DNA of 64,000 nucleotides from positions 144,001-208,000 of the forward strand of contig JAOPHQ010004848.1 in the NCBI GenBank assembly GCA_030340625.1, written 5' to 3'. Every line of letters starts with the position of its first letter. Positions within the stretch are counted from its first letter, which is position 1. Of this stretch, positions 11,757-23,900 are shown one piece after another. Under the pieces are notes generated by a model. The model did not search any database. It saw only the letters and a list, made by a program, of their open reading frames with translations, and had not been told where the DNA came from. The position numbers were made by a program, and so were the translations under genes. The stretch is from Merluccius polli. Lineage: Eukaryota; Chordata; Actinopteri; Gadiformes; Merlucciidae.

Positions 11757-14700
11757 TCAAATAATAAGGATATGTTTAGCAGTGAGCTGCTGGATGGCAT
11801 TCTGCGTCTGCTTCTGGAACACCAGTCTGGCCTCACACTTACAAGGGTCCTCCACCACCGCTGCCTTCACCTCTTCAGCGGGACAGAGCACACATTTCAC
11901 ATCCATGCAACAGAATGGTCACTTACAAGGTCAAGAGCACAAAAACACATTTTTTAACAACACATTCCTGTTTAAGCACATGAATGCATACTTTGGACGA
12001 AAACTGAATGATTTTCAGGGTCAAAAAAAGATGAAAAATATAACACATCCATATATCCCATACAGTACAATCCAGAATGACTTTACAGTTACAAACTCAC
12101 CATCAGGATTCTGAACTTTGTCCTGACTGAACAGACATGCTGTTAAAAGCTTACTGTTTCTCATGTGTTCTCAACTAAGTTTAACACATATTGTGTGAGT
12201 GCCAGTCACATGGCTCATTGTCCAACAAATGGGAAACCACAACAGTCAATCCAAAGCGTCAAGTTGTTTTGCACCAATCAGACGGGATGTTGGGAAGCAC
12301 TTCCATTTACGCAAATAAAATCAAATATTCATTTAAAGCATTGGGGGTTTTTTAGAGGTAAAATGGGCCCGTCTCTTACCAGCATTAGTATCACATCAGC
12401 GATTCAGAGTGGCTTTCATTTTTTGTATGATAATTTCTATAACATGGCGCCGTTAAGCAGGACCCCATTAGGTTCTTACGTTTCATGGAACATGTTTTCT
12501 TGTCCGTGTTCAAGATATAACCATTCCGGCACTTGCAGTAATAGGAGGCGTTGCTGTTGACACATATGTGATCGCAGTCGTGTCCCATGGCGCAGGGGTC
12601 CACACCTGGAATAAGCCAGGATTAGGAGGCACCACCAAGATGGCGGCACGGTTTTTCGCTGTGCGAGATGAAGGTGGGTGATGAGACTTTTCTAGTATAA
12701 AATTTGGGGATACATTTGTTACGATTAACCAATCCAACGTTCCACAGATGTCAATAAAGCATGCCTCAATTACCTTAGTGCCATCCCTGGAAAGATTGAT
12801 ATTCTATAGAAAACCATATTTTTGATGTATTACTATTGAGCTGCACTAGAATAACATATTTGTTCATACACATTGGCATGGGACATTTTTCCCATGCCAA
12901 TCAAGCGTTATCTTGAGGAAGCAAGCCCCTTTGAGCGGCCTATCTATGCAGCGGTCGAAGCGTTGCTGGCACTGTGTGTGTCTGGAGAGAAATTGGAAAC
13001 CATCTAGAACCTTCACCACATTTTAGCCACATCCAATTTGCATACTGATTAGGCTTACCGTGTGTTGGACAACACAAGTGAAAACAGAGGAACATACAAC
13101 CTTTTAACATTTAACATTGATTAATATGAACAATCAGTTGCCTAATTATGGGAAACATAACTCCGTAGAACCTTGCTTACCCGACATCTGGCTAAGTAAA
13201 GGAGGATGTATTATCTCAAAAATAAGAATCTGAAGTCTTTAAGTTTCCTTATTTGTACTATGAGTATGTTTCTTTGTATTTTCTTCTGGTAGTGCTCTAC
13301 ATATCGACTCTCCAACTGTCAGCTATTTGTAGTTTGGATATACAAAGTTCTATGGAGTTAGAATTACACCATCAGAGGGAATATTCTTAAAGCATTTTCT
13401 TGGAGACGATGCTTTGGTTGGGTTAGGTCCCTTGAAGCTTTCTCCATGTTTATGTAAAGACTCTCTTTCTTTCCTGCCGTTAAAAAAGGTGAAAGTTTAG
13501 GACCGTTTTAGGCCCCATACTTTCCGCTGGGCTTGAGTTAGCAACTACAAGCAGGCGCTAGCTCACACATCTGCACTCCATGTGTGGCGCGTCACAACAT
13601 GTGGTCTCGTGTGGTCTTTTTTTTCCACATCATGAGGTCACTTAGCATTTAGCTGCATTGTTAACATTCACCTACAGAGTTATTGCATAATCGCAGGTGC
13701 AATTATTTTTGCTTTTTTCAATGATCCGTGATGAGGGATCACCTGTGAACTGCAAGCGTTCCTCAGGACGCTGAGCTTTAAGGTTAGCAGGAGAGCGGTC
13801 TCCTCCGCCGCCCACCCCACCACCCACTTCGATGTCCTACCGCACAGGGTCTCCCGAAACTTGGAGGTCAGCTTCTCGATGACACCGTAGGTCTCCACGT
13901 AAAAGACGTGGTCGTCCAAGGGGATGCTGGCCATCAGCTGCAGGGAGCGCATGTCCGCACGGTCCACCCCAACGGCGTAGATCTCGATGCCCGAGGCCCG
14001 GGCCGCGGCCGACACGTCCTCCACCTGGTCCTGGGGTCTCCCGTCTGTGACGATGATGGCCACCTTGGAGATCTTGCGGGATCGCGGGCGGGCGCCGGAC
14101 TGCTCGGTAAAGGCGTCGTTCATGGCCGTCTTGATGGCGAGGCCGGTCATGGTGCCGGCTGCCAGGGGCTCGATGCGGGTGATGGCTTGCTTCATGTCGG
14201 GTTTGTTCAGGTGATCCTTGAGCAGGAATTCGATCTTGACCGTGCTGGCGTAGTTGACCACAGCCACCCGGGTGGCATCGGGTCCCACGTCCAGCGTGTC
14301 CACCATATCGGCTAGGAAGATCTTGACCTTCTCAAATTCGCCCGGACGCACACTGCGAGAGCTGTCAATGATGAACACCAGATCCAGGGGACGACTTCTG
14401 CACTGAGAATCTGTTTCTATGGCAACCAATCACACGCATTGCCTTGAATCTCTTTCACAATTTTTGCAAACACAGTTCATTATTCAAACATTCACATTGT
14501 TGATTGCATGACATCTTTCACAAATAGAATATGTTAAAAACAATGAAAAGGGTGGAGAACAGCCTACAGAATATTAAAAGTAATGTTAAAAGACTGTACA
14601 TATTGAAACATTACTGGGGTCAATTGACAGGAACTTGTGAGGTTAGCTTCAATTAAAATGATGCAGTATGTCTTAGAGGACATACTGCATCCAACTTTTA

Positions 14701-16595
14701 ATGGTTAACACTTCACCAAGATGTTTATCAGAGTTCAACATTTTTTAGAAAAATTATTTTTTGCGGCCAATTAATTAAGCACAGTGGAAAAGTGGTTAAG
14801 AGACCTGCCTTTCAAATCACTGTTCAATTCTTTTGAAATGGTCATTGGACCAACATATAAGACACTAAATATGCTGCCTTCATTGATTGCGGTAGTTGAC
14901 GGACCTGGAATTTAACATGGGGATAGATTTTGCCAGTGGCCTGAAAATCCCTCATATTTCATTGAATATTTTCGTTTTTTCAGACAAAATTTGGTTCTGA
15001 AAACTATCCCCTTGTCTTAAATCTAAAGCTTTTCATTTACTTTGGCATGGAAATCTGAAAATCCCATACTATAATTGTTGTTTGGTTGGTTTTGTCAATC
15101 TAATGTTTTGTTTCTCCCCACACACACTTTTTTAATGTAATGTAATAATCAAAACTTGTCCTTTGACATCAATTCCATTTACACATGTTTTGCTATCATT
15201 TGTCAAATCAAACAACAGCTTGCAAAGCATTGGAACACATTCATGTGGGTTTCGTAAAGCAACCCTGACTAGGAATGTTCTACCTGTCTCCACAGGACTG
15301 ACGGTGCTGATGTTGCCGCTTGGGGTACTGACCGGTAGCATCACAGGAGTTGTGGTCTCCACTGGTGCCTCGGTGGTCTCAATCACCGGCATGGGGGTGG
15401 AAGTGGTCACTGGTGGAAAGGTGGTCACTGGTAGTGTTGGGGGCACAGTGGCCTGGCTTACCACTGTTGTAGCGGGTAGCGTTGGCAGGGTGGTGGTGGT
15501 GGTGGGGAGGGTAACCACTGGGGCGGGGCTAGGGGTGGCTGCTGCTAATGTGGGGCTTGGCTTCACCGTGGGTGGGGGTGATGGACACATAACTGTGTGT
15601 CTGTAATGGCCAGCGGCGGGGAAGGGACCATTGACCCTTTGATGGTGGACTACAGGTGGTGATGGAGCTCTGTGAATGTTGTGCCATTGCGGTGCGACGG
15701 GGCCATTGAAATGGTGATGATAAGGTGGCATGGGGAAGTGTCTGTGGTGGTAAGTCACTGGTGGAGATAGAGGGATGGGATGATACACTACCGGCAGGTG
15801 GGATCCTGGGTGGCTGGTGATGGTAGTGATAGCCTCTATACCTGTAATCACTGCCGTGAACTATGGGCCACCAGAAAGGAGAAGCGATAGTGCACATTAA
15901 CAGGTTGAAAGGAGAATTTAAAGTGTAGAGTGCAAGTTTTTATATATATATATATATATACAAGTTAGCCTATATAGCGTAAAAATATTGTTTGTTTGTT
16001 TTGTTTAAGCAGGAACAAATTAGTAGTTAAAGTATGAGTAGTTACAACAACCTAAACCGTTTGAAACATGTTTAGGGATTTTGCAGTATTGTAGATTTCA
16101 TGCACGTCATGTTTGGAAAGTGTCGTGAAATGTTAGGCTACACTTTTTGGTTAGTTAGAAATATTGAAAGATGAAATGACAATTTGCTAAAGAACTCAAA
16201 TAAATGTGAAAATAAATGTGTAGGTCTAGTTTCAGAACTGTAGGCCTATTATAATTAGCTTGTTTTCTTAAAAAGTCAATACGAATAACGTAGAATCACA
16301 CAGAGCTAGGACTGCTTAACGTGAGACAATATTTCTATCATACATATAATCAACGATTTTTAATTTTAACATTTGGTAATTTTAAAAAAAAAGGTAGGCC
16401 CTAATAAGGCTTTCTAAACCGTGGAGACGTACTTGCTGGGTTGAGGGTCCTGTGCGGCGGGCGGGCCTGGGTCCGGCTCTGCGCGTAGCTCTGGGAGGTG
16501 ATGTGCTGGAGGTCCAGTCCGCTGGGCGGGTACGTGGCCCACACATCACACAGCAGCAGCACCACGCAGTAACCGCATGGGAAGTAAGACTTCAT
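11757..16595 (-). CDS. matn3: Matrilin-3 (vWA, one EGF, short coil) with Pro/Thr/His-rich exon
   Basis: Extracellular matrix adaptor of cartilage. Five exons with matching phase-1 junctions: 16433-16595 (signal peptide, MKSYFPCGYCVVLLLC), 15284-15850 (189 codons, Pro/Thr/His-rich), 13841-14410 (von Willebrand A domain), 12480-12605 (one EGF-like repeat, six Cys), 11757-11872 (C-terminal exon). The sum is 1542 nt, 513 aa. The vWA starts CRSRPLDLVFIIDSSRSVRP, keeps the MIDAS DxSxS and IVTDGRPQDQ, and is very close to human matrilin-3. Human MATN3 has four EGF repeats; only one was found here. The last exon has PCKCE (human ACGCE), where Cys pairs link subunits. Its heptad region stops after about 25 residues, ending TAKHILII, shorter than the human coil. 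Order beside laptm4a and the strand match human. 3a versus 3b cannot be settled. Confidence 0.88.
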
Positions 16596-16764
16596 CGTGG
16601 CGAGCTGGTTTCAAAACCTCGTCCTGTGGACCAACTGGAGGCGGCTGGTAGAGATGTCCCCCTCCGGCCGCGGGGCCACATTTAAGGAGAGCTGAGCTCA
16701 GACACGTAAGGACATGCGGTCCAATCCAGGTGCGCCTCTGTCCAAGGATGAGCAGGCACCACCC

Positions 16765-16767
<3 letters not shown>

Positions 16768-16834
<67 letters not shown>

Positions 16835-16902
16835 CCCCCCCCCCCCCCCACACACACACACACACAAACACACAAAGACACACACACACACACACACACA
16901 CA
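16768..16902. repeat. Compound (C)n(CA)n microsatellite just upstream of matn3
   Basis: A 31-base C run (16768-16798), then (AC)n, a second C run (about 16834-16849) and a second (CA)n tract to about 16902. It starts about 170 bp upstream of the matn3 start codon, so it falls in the promoter or 5'UTR. Homopolymer lengths are likely to be assembly-uncertain. Confidence 0.9.
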
Positions 16903-17351
16903 CTCGGCCTCCAAAAACACTAACAAGAGCATGTCACATTTTGTTGGGTTTTTCTAAAGAATGTGAAACATAGTTTAATAAACTAGACATTAGTTTAATT
17001 CAACATTCACCAAATAAGAACTTAAAGCTAGACGTAAGACTTTTAATGTTTGTAGTCAGTTTAAGGTTTTTGCCCATTGATTTGAAGTGTTTTACTTGTA
17101 ATGTCTCCCCCTGGTGTCTTATTTATATTTGGTTATTTTTATCCTGTTTTATTTCTAAATGTGTTCAGTGTATCGTCCACTATACTTTTTGCCAGTGTTA
17201 TTCGTCGATGCTTAACATCGGAAACCTTGTGATATACTAGTTTTGTAATTTTTAATTTGCATAATACATTTAAAGAAAGAAAATGTAACATTGCATCATC
17301 CCACCCTCTACTTTTACAGTAATACAGCCCCGCAATTGACAGATGTAAAAC

Positions 17352-17460
17352 ATTACATTTACATTTAGGGCATTTAACAGACACTTTTGTCCAAAGCGAC
17401 TTACAATAAGTACATTTGTTAGGAGAAAGTGCAACACTAAACCGCTATCAGCAGAGTAAG
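17352..17460. repeat. Dispersed fish repeat (TTACATTTAGGGCATTTAAC type)
   Basis: Contains GGGCATTTAACAGACAC and CCAAAGCGACTTACAATAAG, which I recognise from memory as a very common dispersed teleost repeat. Its class cannot be fixed from the fragment. The rest of 16903-17870 shows no gene. Confidence 0.6.
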
Positions 17461-17883
17461 GATTTCACAAGAACGAGTTTCAAGCACACCTAATTGCTAA
17501 GTTAACCGATTGCTAGTATATAAAAGAGATAAGTGGAAAATACTAAGTGCAGAATATCAACGTAAGAGCCAGGACATACAAACATAGAATTGCAAAGTTT
17601 TTTTAATTTTATTTTTTTATTGGGAGTGGGAGGGGTAGTAGTAGAGGAAGGATGCCAAGCGGGGCAGGGGAACTCTGAACAGGCGGGTCTTGAGAGGAAA
17701 GAGGCTAAGCAGGGTCCAGGTAATCGACACATTTTTTTGTCAATGTTTTTTTGTCATTTTTTTAAAAATCGTATATCATTGTAGCATATTTGTAGTCTTC
17801 ATCAGCAGTTGTAGGCTACTTCTCCTTGTATAAGAGTCAGAATTTAATGAGTCAAATGACGAATGGAAATTTGTTTTGAAACG

Positions 17884-17889
17884 TTTATT
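17884..17889 (-). terminator. Candidate laptm4a polyadenylation signal
   Basis: AATAAA on the minus strand, about 720 nt past the laptm4a stop. An alternative AATAAA lies at 18261-18266. The 3'UTR between them and the stop has no repeats. Confidence 0.45.
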
Positions 17890-18606
17890 GAAGCCAATGT
17901 TATACAACAGGATCACCATATGTCATGAAAGTTAAGAGCGTTGAAGGATAAAGTCAAAAAATAAGTAAAATCCGTTGCTCTTGAGTGAGGCTGCAAATTA
18001 AAAAAAGAGATGCAACTATTGAACAGCTCTATTAAACACAAGGCAGTCGTACCACTACAGGGGTGATGGCCAGTGATGTGCTTGGCACATGGTGATGTAC
18101 AGGCCTAAAGCAATGCTTTAAACTAAAACAGATGACACAGAAGGTACCCATCCAAAAAAAGAGAATGGCATAAAATCTAGATTTGAATAAGATGGTGAAA
18201 TTAAAATGACAATTCAACATTAAGATAATATTTAAAATAGGTGGATTGTCCTAGGATTCTTTTATTTGTATTATACATTTCACATATCACTCTAAAAAGG
18301 GCAAGGATGGTGGTGCTGAATCGATGAGAGCATTTCAAGCAAGTCGATTTTCACAAGAATCCCTTTTACTAAGACACTTAGAAACAAAAAGGAAGCGACA
18401 AGAGGTTGGGGCCACATTGCAAGCACTCACATACAGACTGTTCTGTCCCACTTTTACACTCAACATACCCACACACAGGCAAGGCCAAACAACTAAATGT
18501 GAATAGATGTACAAACACTGTATTGAGGAGAGGGGGGTGGGTCTGAAAGTATGTGTGTAATGGTGTTGGAAAGGGGAGGGGGGGTGTTGTTGGCGTGGGG
18601 GGTAAC

Positions 18607-20842
18607 CTAAGCTGGCATGTAGGGGGGAGGGGGTTCCTTCTCTGGCATCTTCATTGCCATCTCGTAGGTGGGCAGGATGTACTGATAGGGGTGAGGAAAT
18701 AAAAGAGAAATTATTTTAGAGCATAGTACTGGAAAAATACTTTATCACGATAGTCATGGGGGATTTTACAAGATATGCTTGTGAATACAAAATACCACTA
18801 AACACTGCCTGAGGGTCATTACATTGAAGTATATGAACATGTAGTTCATATACTTCTACTACAATACTTCAAGGATATTATCAGACAAACTAGTTTTGCC
18901 TTTCTCTCTGACCTTTCAAACCTCATATTTTGATCATTTTAAGGGCATATATACTCATCGTAATTCATTAAGCATAAAACTGGGTATCCCGAGAAGTTGA
19001 TATCTCCATTTAATGACGTTGCAATACAATTCAAAGATGATAAAAGTCTAATATTGAATTATTGCCCAGCGCTATTAGAGAGTCATTTAAAGTACGACTG
19101 AATAGAGAGCCAGACCAGATGTGCTCTTCGGAGGAGATCGTTCCACTTGAAACACTCCTTCCTTTAAACCTTTCTGGTGACTCCATCACTGTGTATGCAA
19201 TGAATTGGCTGCTCGCGGTAGAGACAAGTACACTACCAGTTTTCAACACACTTGAAAACAAGAACAAATATGTGAGAGAGACGCCACCTCCTGGCCATGT
19301 TGAGTTGACACGTTGCAAAACACAGAAGGAAATACACAGTGGCTGTGGATCGTAGCGATACTCAAATCAATAAAGCTAACGAAATAAAGTGTGTGTGTTA
19401 GGGCTGGTTATTGGCAAGGTCCTACGATACGATACGTTTCACGATACATGGGTCACGATACCATTGTATCACGATACATTGCAATACTCTGCTGAAATTA
19501 ATACAACTTGCTGTGTGTAGTGTACCACCTGGGTGGGCTAATATGTAGATCTAGGGGTGCACGATAACAGAAATTATTACGTCATTCCGATAAGTCCGAT
19601 ATCATGACGAATAGACCCGATAACATTATAATATAATATTATATATAATGTCAGCGCGGCAGCGCCCCGCTCCCACTGTGACACCTGAATGGCCTGCAGT
19701 GAAATTCAAGAATACCCCTCATGTCGTTAAAGAACTTGTTAACTCGGTCATAATTTTGGTAGTTGCTGACTTGAATTGATATTCACAGTATTTCTACACG
19801 TTACACATAAACAATAGAAACATGAACTTAAAAGGCCGAAAGAACGACTAGCAAACGTGGGAACGGGGAATTTCCGTCATGCTGTGAATGCAGCACAGCG
19901 TGCTTACGTTTGAAAACAGACAACATGGTGTCGATTGTGTGGGACTTTTTCAAAGTTTCTGAAGAAGACAGGTCGCTTGGTATTTCTAACAACTGGTAAA
20001 AGTAGCACTAGCCTTTAATACATCAAACCTGATACATAGCCATCGCTTCGACGGATTTTTGAAAGTATATGAGGCCCCTAAAGACGCTAGCAACTTAAAG
20101 CCAGCTGCAAGGAAGCTACCGGGACTTGCACACATCGGCGAGGCTTTCGAAGTAGTCATAAATAAATAAATAAATAAATAAATAAATGTATGGGACATAT
20201 AATCCCATAAATTATTTATTTTTTTAACTTCTGGAATGCACTTTTTCAGTTTGTAATCTTGATTGATGTATTTGCATCAAGTTCAAGGGGCCTTTATTTT
20301 CTTTTGAGAGGCTTGCCAATAGTTTTTCATTGGAAAAAATAAATTCTATTTCTATTTAAAGAGTCAAAAGTGTTTCTGGGTTTGTTCATAGTATTAATGT
20401 CATGATCTTAGGTCATGATCATATATATGTGTATATGTATATGTTTTATCGGTATTGGCCTTTAGGAGCTGAACGTTATCGGTATCGTTTTTTTTTTAAG
20501 TTATCGTGCATCCCTATGTAGATCAAATTATATTGCGGACAAATTGAGTCAAACCTATTTAATTCAAAATTTCCATTCCAATAACACTAACAAAACTGTA
20601 GACTGTAAACTAGGATACTGTATTCCAACTCAAAAGTTGTTTGTTCTAATTTGATATTAACTCTTAATAAATGTTAACATGTGTATGCAAGTACATTTTA
20701 AATTTGTTTAAAACATGAATGCATCGATGATTGAATTATATCCTTCATATCTATCCCCTGTCTTGTTCTGTCCATTTTCTGTGTGCTTAATTAAAGAAAA
20801 AAAATATTGTGATACTCTGCTGTATCGATTATATGGCACAGC

Positions 20843-20936
<94 letters not shown>

Positions 20937-23900
20937 TCGCTGGGGATCGGGGCGGTACCTGTGGCGGGGCCTCAAAGGCAGGGTAGACGGCGATCTCTGG
21001 CATGTTCCTGTTGTTGATGTACTTGTAGCAGTTCCACACGCAGTTCATCAGGTAAGCCTGGAGACATTAGCACTGTTAACTAGGTTCTTGTCGAGCACAA
21101 GGATCGTCATGATCAACAAAAACTTGTGAGAATACCAGCACAGTTATGAGTTCATCCAATGCATTAGATTTAATAGGCCTATAGTAATAGTATTAATGGT
21201 AGTCAGATAAGAGACTTTCCTTTAAGTGGACCATTTAAAAGGAACAAGCCATTTAATGCATCGTCCCTACGGCCAAACCTTTTGGTAGAAATATACGTGG
21301 GTAGCAGATTAGTGTGGAAAGGGTTTAACCTTGAGGATGATGAGGAAGGCGAAGAAGAGCAACACAAACAGCAGCAGGCAGCTGGAGTCCATGGACAGCA
21401 GGTTGTCTTTGTAGGGGAAGTCCGGCTGGGGAGGACCACAGAGGAGAACAGGCTTTCCTCTTCAGCACTTTATTCATTTCAGTCACATATTTCTTCATGG
21501 CGTATATGACTATATATTTCCATAAAAATATATATTTCTATAAAAGTCCACATTTCCATGTTTGTGTCTTTGCAGCAGGAGCATTGCAAACATTCATGAT
21601 GCAATATGAATACAAATGTGACATTGTACAATGGTATGCACTTAGAATTGGAGAAGAATTCAGCGCTTCTATAGACCAGGAAACACATGATGTTCTTGTT
21701 TTAAATGCTCATCCTATGCATGGTAATTACACCCAATTGTTCAACTCTGATACTTGCATATTTCAGTGAGCCGCCACAGATTCCACAAGGCTTGCATGTA
21801 GATTATAAATGTAAAGCTACAGTGGTGTTATTGCGCTTCTGTCACCTGCAGTTTAATTGAATGCAGGTGTCCTTGTGTACTGGCATGTGAAGAGTCAGTT
21901 AAAGAAAGGCCATTTGATGCGCAACACAGACATAAAATGAGAAGGAATGAAGATTACTTGCTCTTTTTTTTTTTTAAATACTCAAAGACAACATCTGTTG
22001 AGAGCATATTGAGAACATTGGGCTTAAGAATAAGGAACACCATTTCTCAGTTTGCCAGAGTCAAAGCCTATTGTAACCAAAAACCCTCCCCCACAAGGCA
22101 AGTTGTTTTCTGAGAGAAAGACCATATAATGGCAGTGTATGGCTGCTTTCATCTGGACTATCAACATGGAATTTGTATTAATACATGCATTCATTCATTC
22201 ATTGAAACTCATGTATCCAGAAGGGTGAGTGCCCTCCAGGAGACCATCTAGGAGGGAGAGACTCACCAGCTGATCCAGGTAGTCCTTAATCCTGGGCAGG
22301 TAGGTCAGAGGACTGATGGCCACCAGACAGCTCAGAGCAAAGTCAAACAGCTGGTAGCAGAAGAAGGGGATGAGCCAGCCATCGCGGTGCTAAAGAGAAC
22401 AGAGGAAGGAGAGCGGGAGGCACATATTTTACTACAAACCACCACGGTTTAGATCCCCATTTGCCTTTGGATCGGGACATTAAACTGGATGATGTTCAGG
22501 GGCACACTCCCTAGTTAGCCCTTCATTTATGGGTCTATTTCAATACGAGGATTTCTAGTGCAATAAACAAATTCATTCATCAACACCAGTGGGGAACACA
22601 CTACAGCCGCAACAACAGCTGTTGCCACAGCTATGATAACAGCTAGGATACTCGGGGCTAATGGAGAAGTATTGTATGGAATGTGCCCTTGCACAGTTAA
22701 GGCAGAACCAATCAAAACATTGCCGACGTGCGGGCAGCGCCACGTGAACCTCGGCAATGTACCCGTAGGTCATCATGCCTCAACTGTGCAGATCTCCAAG
22801 CCAGCAGCTACAATGCAGTTACACATTAAAAAGGGCAGTCAAACCTGTCACTCGGGATGCCATCAGACAGGCCTGTGAGCAAAAAAAATAATAGACATGG
22901 AAACAATAAAATTGTATTAAGCTGTAGTGCTCATCGGAAATAAACCTTGAAGCAGCATTCTTTAGAATCTGCTTACACTCGTTCCACATGATCACACGCA
23001 CTGGGAAGCCTGTACATTCTTCCATAGGGGATGTTGTTCAGTAGTGTTACGGGAGTTCACATCCTGAAAGCTGTTGATCATTCACACATATCTTTGCATA
23101 CATTGGCATGACGCACAGAGTTTAAAGAAGGCCGTCATCACACGTCATGAAGCCCCGATAATGCACTGATAGCTCCATATAAAAGGACTTACTGTGATGG
23201 CTCCATACACCATCATGGCACTGATGGTGAGCATCAGCAGGGAGATGGCAAATCCAAAGCAGGCATTCTCTGCACAAAGAAGAATTTGAATTGAATGGAA
23301 GTTGAGGCATGAGTACATTTGGATTGAAGTGGTGGTAAAAGTTTAGTGAGGGATGGCAAAAGGGTATGATCTTTGTAATCGATTCCCAATGGGAAGTCTA
23401 CAGCGTCGCTCTTGATTGCCGGTTGCATTATGGCTTCTGCCCCGCGGAGAGCACTTAGTCGTCTCACACTGAGCCACTCAACATCAGCCGAGACCCACTG
23501 GCTGTCATAATTAAAAGGCCAGCCTGTTGGAAGCCTCCTTGTGTTACAGCTCAGGGCCGTAGACCGTCAGCGAGGATGAAGGTAGGAGAGAGGTCTGCAT
23601 ATAGCAGAAGATGTAGTGGAATAGTGCATTGACTTAAAAAAAAAAAACATTATTATTATTGCTAGCTCAGGGATGTTGTTTAAGTAGAGTGTCAACATTA
23701 TACATTTCTGTAAAATGAAGCATTGCTGACAGAGACTCAGAGACAGATTCAACTGTGGATGAGAAAGAAGATAGTGACATAAACAGCTACAGTGTGTTGG
23801 CATAGGCCTGTTGCAGGGCTTAGTCTGGAAGGGCCTCTTCCCTCTCATCTGCTGCCGAGTCATAACCAGGGTTTGAACATGTCATCCAACAACAACACCA

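Noticed and set aside
11737..11760. Possible tRNA gene (minus-strand B box GGTTCGATTCC)
   Set aside because: No A box, anticodon arm or acceptor stem at the right distance; at most a repeat fragment.
13908..14315. 135-codon frame antisense to the matrilin vWA exon
   Set aside because: Shadow of a conserved exon; Gly/His/Asp composition follows from the opposite strand.
15163..15606. Gly/Val/Thr-rich frame opposite the Pro/Thr exon
   Set aside because: Low-complexity reverse complement; the minus frame joins in phase to both neighbouring matn3 exons.
16546..16957. Cys/Val/Gly and Thr/His/Pro open frames
   Set aside because: Translations of (CA)n and C runs.
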